64,000 nt of DNA from Bacillota bacterium (lineage in GTDB: Bacteria; Bacillota; UBA4882; UBA8346), in contig JAEXDA010000025.1 of the NCBI GenBank assembly GCA_023401925.1, forward strand, positions 19,100 to 83,099, given 5' to 3'. The first letter of the stretch is position 1; each line of letters starts with the position of its first letter. This document shows positions 54,070 through 63,232 of this stretch, one piece after another. The notes under the pieces were generated by a model, which worked only from the letters and a program-made list of their open reading frames with translations, made no database searches and had not been told where the DNA came from. Both the position numbers and the translations under genes were made by a program.

Positions 54070-54735
54070 TTAAACTGGGGCTATAGATATATATTCTAAC
54101 CCCTCATAGCTTTGAAATGCCTTTTTTAAAAATTCAGCATATTCACTCTCTCCAGCTCCATCGAATACCAACATTCGATATTCTTTCATAAAAGGCATAT
54201 ACTCCCAGGTCTCCGAGTTTAATAGCTTTTGGTAATTCCGAAGTACCCAGTCACACCAATTTTGAGCTTGCTGTTGGGATGAAAAGGGAATCCGGTTAAG
54301 CTCAAATTCCAGTCCCAATAAAATTACCGGTTCCTGGGTTTGATAAAGTATCGCCGGCAGCTCCCGTCTCAAGAGTTCATTGGTTTGGCCTTTTGCCAGT
54401 TCGTAAGTGGATTCTTTAAGAAATGCCGGATTCAAAACAACCAAATCATAATGACCGCGCTGATACTTATTTCCATTGGGTGTGGGGTCATCCTCGTTTT
54501 TATAATCGCATTCTTTATTGGTCGTATCGCAACGGAATGGCGTCGGATAGTCAAGATGGACCAACTGAAACAATCGGTTGTCTTTACCGGTAACAGTCCG
54601 ATATTGCAGGGCGTTTTGGACAAGGGCGTAACATCGGCTGGCTAAATCCTGTTCCGTAAAAAACAAAGAAGGATTTTGTTGAAATTCGTTTTGAAGTTCG
54701 ATAATGGCTTGATGGATCGGTTGAAGATTTAACAT
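54070..54735 (-). CDS. Hypothetical protein (221 aa)
   Basis: 221 residues, soluble, no family recognised. Visible stretches include HYDLVVLNPAFLKE and ILLGLEFELNRIPFSSQQQAQNW, which could be the core of a nuclease-like (PD-(D/E)XK) or nucleotide-handling fold, but this is a guess. ATG at 54735 follows AAGGTG about seven bases upstream. It is close (55 bp) to the ferritin-like gene, so it may be co-transcribed. Confidence is in the gene, not in the function. Confidence 0.72.
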   Translation of the reverse strand: MLNLQPIHQAIIELQNEFQQNPSLFFTEQDLASRCYALVQNALQYRTVTGKDNRLFQLVHLDYPTPFRCDTTNKECDYKNEDDPTPNGNKYQRGHYDLVVLNPAFLKESTYELAKGQTNELLRRELPAILYQTQEPVILLGLEFELNRIPFSSQQQAQNWCDWVLRNYQKLLNSETWEYMPFMKEYRMLVFDGAGESEYAEFLKKAFQSYEGLEYISIAPV

Positions 54736-54963
54736 GCAATCACCTTAATCAATTATATAAATTATTAATATAATTATATATTAATCCGTGTTGTTTTTCA
54801 ACCACCTATTCGATTATCATCGAAAAATGTAAAACAACCGTCGTTGAAATATTTTCTCCTATCCTCATCCTACGCAAATCCAAATCCCATATTGATTTCT
54901 AATTTTGTTTCATGACTTTTTCTTGTTTACACATCGTACTTAGTACGACCATATCCATGGATT
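54736..54963. other. Spacer before the tandem repeat array
   Basis: AT-rich; no gene. The promoter of the minus-strand unknown gene should lie here, but no hexamers are clear. Confidence 0.3.
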
Positions 54964-55299
54964 TACAAAGTGGTTTCTCCCATTCACAATATTGTTTTTC
55001 CGATCTACAAAGTGGTTTCTCCCATCCGCAATATTGTTTTTCCGATCTACAAAATGATTTCTCCCATCCGCAATATTGTTTTTCCGATCTACAAAATGGT
55101 TTCTCCCATTCGCAATATTGTTTTTCCGATCTACAAAGTGGTTTCTCCCATCCGCAATATTGTTTTTTCGATCTACAAAATGGTTTCTCCCATCCGCAAT
55201 ATTGTTTTTCCGATCTACAAAATGGTTTCTCCCATCCGCAATATTGTTTTTTCGATCTACAAAGTGGTTTCTCCCATTCGCAATATTGTTTTGCTGATT
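54964..55299. repeat. 42-bp tandem repeat array, eight copies
   Basis: Eight direct repeats start at 54964, 55006, 55048, 55090, 55132, 55174, 55216 and 55258, each exactly 42 bp, with a degenerate ninth copy after 55299. The unit begins TACAAAGTGGTTTCTCCCAT and contains the palindrome CAATATTG. Copies differ at only a few positions (AGTGG/AATGG/AATGA; CC/TT before GCAA). Because 42 is a multiple of three, all three plus frames stay open. There are no spacers, so this is not CRISPR. It looks like a minisatellite; function unknown. Confidence 0.9.
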
Positions 55300-55480
55300 C
55301 GCAAAATCATTTCTCCCCTCGTTTTTATGTTTTTTCTGCAGAAACGTGAATTCTCGACCGGAATTTAAATAATATTGGTGGTTGTTTTATTTAGGAATGA
55401 AAAAGAAGGAGGTTTTCGCCCTAAAGAAGAATAAGGTAGCATGAAGAAATATTTACCAATCACTTATCGGCAGGTGAAAA
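55300..55480. other. Leader of the hemerythrin gene
   Basis: Contains AAGGAGG (near 55408) with no clear start behind it, then the weak ribosome site of the hemerythrin gene. No other element was recognised. Confidence 0.3.
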
Positions 55481-55891
55481 ATGGAATATATTAAATGGCT
55501 GCAAGATAAATATACCGTTAATGTCCGGAAATTTGACGAACAGCACCAAAAATTAGTTGAAATCATCAACGAAGTTTTTGATGCCAAAAAGAATCATGCC
55601 GGTAAAGGAGTCATTTTAAACATCCTTACCCAGCTGAGTGACTATACCAAAAATCATTTTGCCGACGAAATCATGGTGTTACGAGAAAACGATTATCCTG
55701 ATTTAGAAACCCAAAAAAATGAACATGCCAATTTTGTTATAAAAATCAATCAATTTATTCAAGAGTTTCATGCTGATAACATGTCGCTAAACGACGAGAT
55801 GCTCGATTTCTTAAAAAATTGGCTCATCAACCATATTATGCAGACCGATAAAAAGTATGCGACATATCTCAATGAGCGGAATATTCATTAA
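55481..55891 (+). CDS. Bacteriohemerythrin
   Basis: 136 residues, a single hemerythrin domain. The diiron ligands are visible: H in EQHQKLVEI, H and E in KNHFADEIMVL, H in KNEHANFVIKI, and H and D in INHIMQTDKKYA. Such proteins bind O2 reversibly or sense it in the cytoplasm. GCAGG lies about ten bases before the ATG. It fits the neighbouring oxygen-defence genes. Confidence 0.93.
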   Translation: MEYIKWLQDKYTVNVRKFDEQHQKLVEIINEVFDAKKNHAGKGVILNILTQLSDYTKNHFADEIMVLRENDYPDLETQKNEHANFVIKINQFIQEFHADNMSLNDEMLDFLKNWLINHIMQTDKKYATYLNERNIH

Positions 55892-56017
55892 GAAGCAGCC
55901 GGAAGGATCAAAATATTCCGTTTTCATTCTCACGTCAAAACATTGTCATCAAGATGGCGCAGACATAAGGTAGAGCATTGATGAACCCCCAATATCCGCC
56001 TATTCCCTGCGCCTGCC
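55892..56017. other. Spacer downstream of hemerythrin
   Basis: Non-coding, no clear terminator hairpin. Confidence 0.25.
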
Positions 56018-56155
56018 AGGCTGTCCCAAAAATATTAAAACATCAATAAAAAATACCCTATAGACTTCTTCGAATCAGTTTGTTTCCATATTGTATTTCT
56101 CGCGTGTGCGAACTTATCATGGCCGTGGGCACGAATTTCCTTTTGAGACAGCCCC
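56018..56155. mobile_element. MITE-like element or insertion sequence remnant
   Basis: A 137-bp AT-rich segment with terminal inverted repeats AGGCTGTCCCAAAA and TTTTGAGACAGCCCC (one mismatch in the core 13 bp). The GGGCTGT(C)C(C)AAAA end is seen in several transposon families. No transposase frame lies inside, so it would be a non-autonomous or degraded element. No target-site duplication was confirmed. Confidence 0.4.
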
Positions 56156-56188
56156 TACGCCTTGGCGGGAGATGATTCGTTTTAAGAC

Positions 56189-56617
56189 TCACTCACCATG
56201 AACCTTTTCGTGAATATCTTCGTGCTCTTTGAAATCCCACGGTTCAAGGCCAACTGAAGTCCGGTAATTATTGATAGCCTTATGAACGGCATCTTCGGCC
56301 AGGACCGAACAGTGCATTTTGACAGGCGGTAGCCCGTCCAATGCTTCAGCAACCGCTTTATTGGTCAAATCCCAAGCTTCCTCAAGGGTCTTACCCTTGA
56401 TTAATTCCGTGGCCATGCTTGACGAGGCAATGGCCGAACCGCATCCGAAGGTTTTAAACTTAACGTCTTCAATCCGGTTATCTTTTATTTTCAAAAAAAT
56501 CTTCATAATATCACCGCAAACCGGGTTTCCCACTTCCCCGATTCCGTTGGCATCCGATATTTCCCCAACATTTCTTGGATTCATAAAATGTTCCATAACC
56601 TTTTCGCTGTACATCAT
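56189..56617 (-). CDS. iscU: Fe-S cluster scaffold protein IscU/NifU N-domain
   Basis: 142 residues. The cluster ligands are present: C in NPVCGD, C in FGCGSAIASSS and C in MHCSVLAEDA. It accepts sulfur from the cysteine desulfurase and assembles [2Fe-2S]/[4Fe-4S] clusters. Its ATG overlaps the stop of the desulfurase gene (ATGA), so the two are translationally coupled. The C-terminal tail is rich in His and Glu (KEHEDIHEKVHGE). Confidence 0.96.
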   Translation of the reverse strand: MMYSEKVMEHFMNPRNVGEISDANGIGEVGNPVCGDIMKIFLKIKDNRIEDVKFKTFGCGSAIASSSMATELIKGKTLEEAWDLTNKAVAEALDGLPPVKMHCSVLAEDAVHKAINNYRTSVGLEPWDFKEHEDIHEKVHGE

Positions 56618-58239
56618 CGTGCAATCATCTCCTTATTTTGATGTTCCCGCCATAATGGCGACATACCCCGCAACCGTTCCACAATACCCGGCAATACTTC
56701 CAGAACCCGGTCCACGTCTTCTTCCGTGGTCGCGCTGCCCATCGTCAGCCGTAATGAACCGTGAACGATTTCAACCGGCACACCAATTGCCACCAGTACA
56801 TGGGAAGGGTCTAAGGAACCCGATGTACAGGCGCTGCCGCTGGATGCACAGATACCCATACTGTCCAGAAGTAATAGGATGGACTCTCCTTCAATAAAGT
56901 GGAAACAAACATTGACATTACCCGAAAGCCTGCGTTCATCGGTTGGACCATTGAGTTTGGTATAAGGTATTTGCAAGAGACCATTCACCAGCTTTTCCTT
57001 TAACCGCAAAAGCTTTTTATCCTCCTCGGCCATCTCGGAATTTGCCAGTTCAATCCCTTTACCAAGGCCGACGATTCCGGCGATATTCTCCGTTCCGGCT
57101 CTGCGTCCCCGTTCCTGTCCTCCGCCGTGAATTAAATTTTCGATCTTAACTCCCTTACGAATATAGAGTGCCCCAACGCCCTTGGGTCCATAAAACTTAT
57201 GAGCAGCCAGAGATAATAAATCGATATTCATATCCTTGACGTCAATCGGGACATGGCCCACAGCCTGGACCGCATCCGTATGGAAGAGGATTTTTCTTTC
57301 CCGGCAAATCGCTCCGATTTCCTTAATCGGTTCGATGGTACCGATTTCGTTGTTGGCAAACATGACGGATACCAAAATGGTTTTATCGGTAATGGCCCGT
57401 TTTAATTCTTCCGGGTCGACAAAACCGTATGAATCGACCGGTAAGTAAGTAATTTCAAAGCCGTTTTTGGCTAAAAATTCACAAGCATGCAATATGGCAT
57501 GATGTTCAATCTTGGTGGTAATGATGTGATTACCGCGTTGCTTATGGGCAAAGGCGACACCCTTTAAGGCCCAGTTATCGGCCTCTGAACCACCGCCGGT
57601 AAAATAAATTTCATCCTTCCCCGCATTTAAAACCTTGGCAACCCTTTCCCGGGCTTTATCGATCCCCATTTGAGTCTCGCGGGACAGGGAATAGATCGAA
57701 GAAGGATTCCCGAAATATTCCTGGGTAAAGGGTGCCATCTCCGCAACAACTTCCGGTTTAATATAAGTGGTTGCAGCATAGTCCATATATACTTTGTCTT
57801 TATCCATTTTTATACCCTCTCGATTCTCTTTCAATCTTTCATAATTATCAACCATATCAGCCAGAGTCGTCGATATCAGCACCTGATCGATGCTTTCCTT
57901 CATCCGCACCCACAAAAGCCGGGTGGCGCAACAATCCATATTGCTACAGTTGGTTTCATCAATGCAATCGGAAATCTCCACCGAACCCTCAAGCACGCTC
58001 ATGATGTCATTTACCGAAATCTCAGCCGGAGGCCTGCTCAATACGTATCCGCCCAAGGCACCACGGACACTTTGAATAAGGCCCGCTTTACGAAGCTGAG
58101 AAAAAAGTTGCTCCAAATACTGCTCCGATATATTTTGCCTTTCAGCCACCGACTTCATGGGAACCGGTTCTCCGCCATAGTTTATGGCCAAGTCCACCAT
58201 GGCCTTTACACCATAACGGCCTTTGGTAGATAGCTTCAT
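56614..58239 (-). CDS. Rrf2/IscR-type regulator fused to NifS/IscS cysteine desulfurase
   Basis: 541 residues in one frame from ATG at 58237-58239 (GGGGAG six bases upstream). Residues 1-140 are an Rrf2 DNA-binding domain (MKLSTKGRYGVKAMVDLA, SEQYLEQLFSQLRKAGL) with cysteines C92, C98, C103 and C104, close to the IscR Fe-S ligand spacing. Residues 145-541 are a full cysteine desulfurase: VYMDYAATTY, GSEADNW, HHA, HTDAVQAVG, PLP lysine in AAHKFYG and catalytic Cys in SSGSACTSG. In relatives these are separate adjacent genes. An internal ATG at 57805-57807 has GAGAGGG eight bases upstream, so a free desulfurase may also be made. Confidence 0.9.
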   Translation of the reverse strand: MKLSTKGRYGVKAMVDLAINYGGEPVPMKSVAERQNISEQYLEQLFSQLRKAGLIQSVRGALGGYVLSRPPAEISVNDIMSVLEGSVEISDCIDETNCSNMDCCATRLLWVRMKESIDQVLISTTLADMVDNYERLKENREGIKMDKDKVYMDYAATTYIKPEVVAEMAPFTQEYFGNPSSIYSLSRETQMGIDKARERVAKVLNAGKDEIYFTGGGSEADNWALKGVAFAHKQRGNHIITTKIEHHAILHACEFLAKNGFEITYLPVDSYGFVDPEELKRAITDKTILVSVMFANNEIGTIEPIKEIGAICRERKILFHTDAVQAVGHVPIDVKDMNIDLLSLAAHKFYGPKGVGALYIRKGVKIENLIHGGGQERGRRAGTENIAGIVGLGKGIELANSEMAEEDKKLLRLKEKLVNGLLQIPYTKLNGPTDERRLSGNVNVCFHFIEGESILLLLDSMGICASSGSACTSGSLDPSHVLVAIGVPVEIVHGSLRLTMGSATTEEDVDRVLEVLPGIVERLRGMSPLWREHQNKEMIAR

Positions 58240-58280
58240 GCAATCACTCCCCATAAACTTGAGTAATTTACTATACATTC

Positions 58281-58309
58281 ATATTAGCATACCTGAGTAT
58301 TATAATCAA
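58281..58309 (-). promoter_or_regulatory. Promoter of the Rrf2-NifS-IscU operon
   Basis: On the minus strand TTGATT (58304-58309) and TAATAT (58281-58286) are 17 bp apart. The spacer holds ATACTCAGGTAT, similar to Rrf2-type operators, as expected for autorepression by the fused regulator. Confidence 0.65.
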
Positions 58310-58366
58310 CATTAATTCTACTTTTATCCCTATTTTACCCAAAAATTTATTCTTCTTGCTTGACCG

Positions 58367-58693
58367 TTAGATCTGTTCTTTTGCTTGCTTTAGCGCTTCA
58401 TCGATAAAATCCGGGATAATCAGAGGCTTAATTCCATGTTGCAATAAGTATTCTTCGGCCGCCGGACCAATTCGAGCCACCAAAACCGCCTTACAATCCT
58501 TTAATAATTTAACCGTCTGAAGATGAGCACTCTCATCGGAACTTTCTACGTGACATGAAGGTTGATTTTCTCTTCGCTCCAAAAATTGATAATCGTTTTC
58601 CCCGAGTTCAAAAATAAGAAATTGTTTGGCCCTGCCAAAATGTTCATTCACATATTTTCCATCGGTGCTTGCAACTGCGACTCGATTTGACAT
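58367..58693 (-). CDS. NifX/NifB-type (dinitrogenase cofactor biosynthesis domain) protein
   Basis: 108 residues, a single Nif-B/X/Y domain: MSNRVAVASTDGKYVNEHFGRAKQFLIFEL and LLKDCKAVLVARIGPAAEEYLLQHGIK. Small members carry Fe-S or FeMo-co-type clusters or precursors; many non-diazotrophs have them. No nif genes are nearby. ATG at 58693 follows AAGGAAGG. It lies upstream of the Fe-S operon on the same strand. Confidence 0.88.
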   Translation of the reverse strand: MSNRVAVASTDGKYVNEHFGRAKQFLIFELGENDYQFLERRENQPSCHVESSDESAHLQTVKLLKDCKAVLVARIGPAAEEYLLQHGIKPLIIPDFIDEALKQAKEQI

Positions 58694-58792
58694 GGATTCA
58701 TTCCTTCCTTCACTGGAATTTTATATTCATTATAAGGAATCCAAACGGATTTGCCAATATTATTTATAGGGGCCAATGCCTGAAGTAGCAAT

Positions 58793-58836
58793 AAAAAAGC
58801 AGATGTGTCTTTTAGAAATAACACATCCGCTTTTTT
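58793..58836 (-). terminator. Terminator of the second sugar transporter operon
   Basis: A stem of AAAAAAGC and GCTTTTTT with an inner ATGTGT/ACACAT pairing, T-rich in the minus direction, directly after the permease gene. Confidence 0.88.
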
Positions 58837-58852
58837 ATTATCAAACCAAATC

Positions 58853-60061
58853 TCAAGCCTTTGATTTTGATTTCGAATATACGTCGAAAGAAACGGCCGC
58901 CAGGAGAACAAATCCTTTAATCGCTTGCTGCCAGTCAATACTTACACCCATAATAGACATACCGTTGTTCAAAACACCCATTAGCAAACCACCGACGATT
59001 GCTCCCACAACAGTTCCAACTCCACCAAGGGTTGAAGCACCACCGATAAAACATGCTCCGATGGCATCAAGTTCAAAACCATTCCCGGCTTTCGGTGTAG
59101 CCGAATTTAACCGGCCGGTGAAGATAATTCCAGCTAAAGCAGCCAACACTCCCATATTGACATATACCCAAAATAAGATTTTCTTGGTTTTAACTCCTGA
59201 AAGGGCAGCAGCTTTCGGATTGCCGCCATAAGCATAAATATGTCTTCCAACAATGGTCCGATTGGTAATAAACGAATAGATAATGACCAATCCGGCAACT
59301 ATCAGTAAAACCACAGGAATACCCCTATACACTGCCAAGGCATAGGTAAAAGCCATAATAACACATACGAATGCCGCGATTTTCACAATAAAAGCCGCAG
59401 GCGGTGAAACCTCAAACTCAAATTTCTTTTGATTCGCTCTTTGGATGATTTGACTGACAATAAATATGATGGAAGCCAGAATCCCGATCAGGATTGCCAG
59501 TAGGTTAATTCCTTCAATATTTACGATATCGGGCACAAAACCTGCGGCCAAAAAATTATAACTCTCCGGCATTGGCGCCAGACTGGTACCTTGTAATATC
59601 GTCATTGTCAATCCTCTAAAGATAAGCATACTCGCTAAAGTTGTGATAAAAGCGGGAACACCGATATAAGCAATAAAAAAGCCCTGAAAAGCACCGATTA
59701 AGAAGCCCATCATCAAAGATAAAAAAATGGCCAAACCTACCGGCATATTCATTTTTAAAAGAAAAACAGCGGAAACCGCACCCACGAATCCGGCTACCGA
59801 GCCAACCGACAAGTCAATATTTCCGCAAATCAATATACACATCAGCATTCCAATTGCTAAAATCAAAACGTAGGCATTTTGAGAGATCAGGTTGGAAATA
59901 TTAAGAGGTTTCAACAATACCCCTTGGGTTATAATTTCAAAAAACAAGACCACGATTACCAGTGCAATGAACATCATATACTGACGGATATTACCCTTGA
60001 AATGTTTGTTCTGCTTCGCATCACCGAAATTATCACTGAGAGCACTGTTTGATTTCATCAC
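58853..60061 (-). CDS. Sugar ABC transporter permease (GguB/XylH type)
   Basis: 402 residues with about ten hydrophobic segments; family motifs ICGNIDLSVGSVAGFVGAVSA, AFITTLASMLIFRGLT, GAIVGGLLMGVLNNGMSI. It pairs with the ATPase whose stop overlaps its start by 4 bp. It resembles the GguB permease of multiple-monosaccharide systems. Together with the ChvE-like binding protein it imports monosaccharides such as arabinose, galactose or xylose; the exact range is inferred. Confidence 0.93.
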   Translation of the reverse strand: MMKSNSALSDNFGDAKQNKHFKGNIRQYMMFIALVIVVLFFEIITQGVLLKPLNISNLISQNAYVLILAIGMLMCILICGNIDLSVGSVAGFVGAVSAVFLLKMNMPVGLAIFLSLMMGFLIGAFQGFFIAYIGVPAFITTLASMLIFRGLTMTILQGTSLAPMPESYNFLAAGFVPDIVNIEGINLLAILIGILASIIFIVSQIIQRANQKKFEFEVSPPAAFIVKIAAFVCVIMAFTYALAVYRGIPVVLLIVAGLVIIYSFITNRTIVGRHIYAYGGNPKAAALSGVKTKKILFWVYVNMGVLAALAGIIFTGRLNSATPKAGNGFELDAIGACFIGGASTLGGVGTVVGAIVGGLLMGVLNNGMSIMGVSIDWQQAIKGFVLLAAVSFDVYSKSKSKA

Positions 60062-61602
60062 TTTCTGACCTCCCTATTACTTTGCATAATACAATGCATA
60101 ATATTTTCTTGAGAGGCTTCCTTCCTGGAAAGCTCTCCGACAATTCTTCCTTCATTCATGACATAAATCCGGTCACACATTCCCAGAATTTCGGGCAATT
60201 CCGAAGATATCATGATAATTGATTTTCCTTCTTCAGCCAATTCATTGATGATTGAATAGATTTCATATTTTGCTCCAACATCAATTCCCCGGGTCGGCTC
60301 ATCTAAAAACAAGACATCCGGGTCTGCAAATATGCACTTACTAAAGACAATTTTCTGTTGGTTACCACCCGATAAATTTCCGGCGTTTTGAAAAACACTG
60401 GAAGATTTGATTCTCAATTTTTCACGGTATTCTTCCCCAACTTTTATTTCCCGATTTTCGTCAACCACACTGAATTTAGCTATTTTGGGAAGTGCTGAGA
60501 GCGTAATATTTCGCCTAATATCGGATGTTAAAACCAAACCGGCGTTTTTTCTATCCTCTGTTGAATAGGTGATTTTATTTTTAATCGCCTCACTAACGTT
60601 GTGTAATTCTAACTTTTGGCCATCTTTTTTAATATTGCCGGAAATTTTCCTGCCATAGGCTTTTCCAAATACGCTCATGGCCAGTTCGGTCCGGCCGGCG
60701 CCCATTAAGCCCGCAATGCCAACAACTTCGCCCCGTCTTACATTCACACTGACGTCTTTGATGATCTGCCTTGAGTCATCGGTCGGATCATAGACATTCC
60801 AATTTTCAATTTCAAACCGGATATCTCCGATTTCATTTTGACGTTTGGGGAAGCGGTCGGTGATTTCCCGTCCAACCATGCCCTTGATAATGCGAGCTTC
60901 GGTGATTTCATCCTGTCCTTTAACAAGCGTTTCAATGGTGGCTCCATCCCGAATCACGGTAATTTCATCCGCGACTTTGATCACTTCCTGTAATTTATGG
61001 GAAATAATAATCGCAGTGATTCCATGTTCTTTGAGGCCCAGGATTAAGTTGAGTAGATGTTCGGAGTCCTCATCGTTTAAGGCCGCAGTGGGTTCATCCA
61101 ATATTAATATTTTAATATCCTTGGATAACGCCTTACTAATTTCCACCAGTTGTTGTTTACCCATTCCAAGATCCATGATCTTGGTCTCGATATTAACATT
61201 TAAACCAACTTTTTTTATGATTTCAAGGGTCCGTTGCCGGGTTTTATTCCAATTAATCGTAACCCCGTTACTGGTCTGTTCATTACCGATAAAAACATTC
61301 TCGGCCACCGATAGCGTAGGAATTAACGCTAACTCTTGATGAATAATGGCGATGCCTTTCGCTTCGCTTTCCCGGATGTCCTTAAACTTACATATTTCAC
61401 CATCTACGATAATATCACCATCATATGTTCCATATGGATAAACCCCACTCAAAATATTCATCAAAGTAGATTTACCCGCTCCGTTTTCACCAACCAAAGC
61501 ATGGATGTGGTGAGGTTTGATTTGCAAATTTACGTTATTCAGCGCTTTCACACCGGGGAATACTTTGGTAATATTTCTCATTTCCAAAACATAATTTTCC
61601 AT
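60058..61602 (-). CDS. Sugar ABC transporter ATPase (MmsA/GguA type)
   Basis: 514 residues, two ABC domains. Domain 1: GENGAGKSTLMN, LGMGKQQLVEISKAL, ILILDEPTAAL. Domain 2: GLMGAGRTELAMS, LSGGNQQKIVFSKCI, FLDEPTRGIDVGAK. It is very similar in plan to the ATPase at 21.1 kb, but belongs to a different operon with another binding protein. ATG at 61600-61602 follows AGGAG. It energises the permease encoded next. Confidence 0.95.
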   Translation of the reverse strand: MENYVLEMRNITKVFPGVKALNNVNLQIKPHHIHALVGENGAGKSTLMNILSGVYPYGTYDGDIIVDGEICKFKDIRESEAKGIAIIHQELALIPTLSVAENVFIGNEQTSNGVTINWNKTRQRTLEIIKKVGLNVNIETKIMDLGMGKQQLVEISKALSKDIKILILDEPTAALNDEDSEHLLNLILGLKEHGITAIIISHKLQEVIKVADEITVIRDGATIETLVKGQDEITEARIIKGMVGREITDRFPKRQNEIGDIRFEIENWNVYDPTDDSRQIIKDVSVNVRRGEVVGIAGLMGAGRTELAMSVFGKAYGRKISGNIKKDGQKLELHNVSEAIKNKITYSTEDRKNAGLVLTSDIRRNITLSALPKIAKFSVVDENREIKVGEEYREKLRIKSSSVFQNAGNLSGGNQQKIVFSKCIFADPDVLFLDEPTRGIDVGAKYEIYSIINELAEEGKSIIMISSELPEILGMCDRIYVMNEGRIVGELSRKEASQENIMHCIMQSNREVRK

Positions 61603-61975
61603 TTTGATTCTCCTTTATGAATACCCGGCAATAAAGGTATATAGCGAACTTCGAATAGAGGCGACAAAATGTTTTTGGACCCAATCCGAATTGATATTGA
61701 AATAAAGGCAAGCCATCGGCTCTCCGAAATGGTAATATGCTGAGAAAAAACCGGATAGGAGCTTGTTAACCGATGGCTATACTATAAAAATATAATCAAG
61801 GGATTCCATTGAAATCAATACGAACGAAGCTTTCTCTCCACTATAAAATCTTTCAATAAAAACAACCTAACAATAGATGATGGTTCTTGGTGTTTTAACT
61901 ATTTCAACCATTCGGGCAGACATCTCAAAGGGTTATCCTTTTGGGACAACCGATTGAGATGAAGCATTGATTTTT
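61603..61975. other. Intergenic region between binding protein and ATPase, with inverted repeats
   Basis: AGCCATCGG (61711-61719) and CCGATGGCT (61770-61778) form a perfect 9-bp inverted repeat 50 bp apart. Another pair, ATCTCAA/TTGAGAT (61921-61960), lies just after the binding protein gene. Both could protect the binding-protein mRNA from decay or act as partial terminators. No gene is present. Confidence 0.5.
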
Positions 61976-63037
61976 TTATTGAATATCCGACGCTTTGATA
62001 TAACCGGAGTCGATAACCAATTTTTGATAGTTATCTTTGGTAACAATGTAAGGAGCTAATAAGAACGAAGGAACAACTTTTACATTGTTATTATAAGTCT
62101 TGGTATCATTGATTTGAGGTTTGCTTCCTTTTAAAACAGCGTCAACCATGTCGGAAGCAACTTTCGCCAGGTCGCGGGTATCTTTTAAGATAGTGGAATA
62201 TTGTTGACCGGCTTTAATCAATTTGATGGAAGCGGCTTCAGCATCTTGTCCGGTAACGATCGGTAAATTTTTGCCGGGAACAAAACCAAAAGAAATCAGG
62301 GATGATAATATGCCTCTGGAAATACCATCATACGGCGATAATACACCATCCAGTTTCTTTCCGCCTGAATAGTTGGCAGCCAAGAGTGCATCCATACGGG
62401 ATTGGGCGACAGCGCCATCCCAACGCAAGGTACCCATTTCAGCTTGTTTGGTTTGTTTGGACGGAACAACGATTTGGCCTTTTTTCATTAAAGGTTGAAG
62501 AACATCCATGGCTCCTGAATAGAAATAGAAGGAGTTGGTATCGTCTGGGGAACCGGCAAACATTTCAATATTCCAAGGACCTTTGCCTTTAAATTTCGTG
62601 AGGCCGTCAACTAAAGATTGAGCTTGGAGTTGACCGACTTTTCTGTTATCGAAAGTTGCATAATAAGAAACAGCTTTGGTATTGACTAACAAACGGTCGT
62701 AGGAGATAATTTTAACTCCGCTTTTAGCTGCATTATCAAGTGTCCCCGACAGGGTGGAACCATCGATTGCGGCAATAACTAAGACTTTTGCCCCTTTGGT
62801 CACCATGTTTTCAATTTGAGATTTTTGAGTCGGGATATCATCCTCGGCGTATTGCAGATCAACTTGATATCCTCTTTTTTCAAGGATATCTTTCATGGTG
62901 CGACCGTCTTTAATCCATCGTTCGGATGACTGTGTCGGCATTGCAATTCCCACATAACCCTTACTTGCTGCCTGGCCGAAACCCGCAAGTGCAAAAACCA
63001 TTGACAACGCTACTAAATAACCTAATAATTTCCTCAT
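61976..63037 (-). CDS. ChvE-type sugar ABC transporter substrate-binding protein
   Basis: 353 residues from ATG at 63035-63037, after GGAGGGAG; a longer frame begins 30 codons upstream without a ribosome site. Signal peptide MRKLLGYLVALSMVFALAGF ending near GQAA. The mature part starts YVGIAMPTQSSERWIKDGR, the ChvE/multiple-sugar-binding signature, with QLQAQSLVDGLTKFKG and VTGQDAEAASIKLIKAGQQY. It supplies sugars to the GguA/GguB-like pair downstream. Confidence 0.93.
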   Translation of the reverse strand: MRKLLGYLVALSMVFALAGFGQAASKGYVGIAMPTQSSERWIKDGRTMKDILEKRGYQVDLQYAEDDIPTQKSQIENMVTKGAKVLVIAAIDGSTLSGTLDNAAKSGVKIISYDRLLVNTKAVSYYATFDNRKVGQLQAQSLVDGLTKFKGKGPWNIEMFAGSPDDTNSFYFYSGAMDVLQPLMKKGQIVVPSKQTKQAEMGTLRWDGAVAQSRMDALLAANYSGGKKLDGVLSPYDGISRGILSSLISFGFVPGKNLPIVTGQDAEAASIKLIKAGQQYSTILKDTRDLAKVASDMVDAVLKGSKPQINDTKTYNNNVKVVPSFLLAPYIVTKDNYQKLVIDSGYIKASDIQ

Positions 63038-63204
63038 TAAATCTCCCTCCAATAGTTTTTTATCATGAATAACCTTAGTTAAAACACCCTTTTGAATAAA
63101 GAAAACCGGTTTGTTGCAACAATGCAAAAAGATGGGGCGAACTGTTGTGTGGATAATATTCAGACATCTAAAAAGTTCACCAGGATATGATTCGATTGAT
63201 ATTC

Positions 63205-63232
63205 GGTGTCGATTGGATAAATTTCCGACACC
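63205..63232. promoter_or_regulatory. Palindromic operator candidate upstream of the ChvE-type operon
   Basis: GGTGTCG (63205-63211) and CGACACC (63226-63232), a perfect 7-bp inverted repeat with 14-bp spacing, about 170 bp upstream of the binding-protein start. Confidence 0.45.

Noticed and set aside
54964..55299. CRISPR array
   Set aside because: The repeats are directly adjacent, with no unique spacers and no cas genes.
54912..55368. Repeat proteins of up to 145 residues encoded in three plus frames
   Set aside because: All frames are open only because the 42-bp unit lacks plus-strand stops; variants show no coding pattern and no ribosome site precedes them.
58648..58938. Minus-strand frame of 96 codons
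   Set aside because: It runs through the terminator of the sugar permease and overlaps the starts and ends of two real genes.
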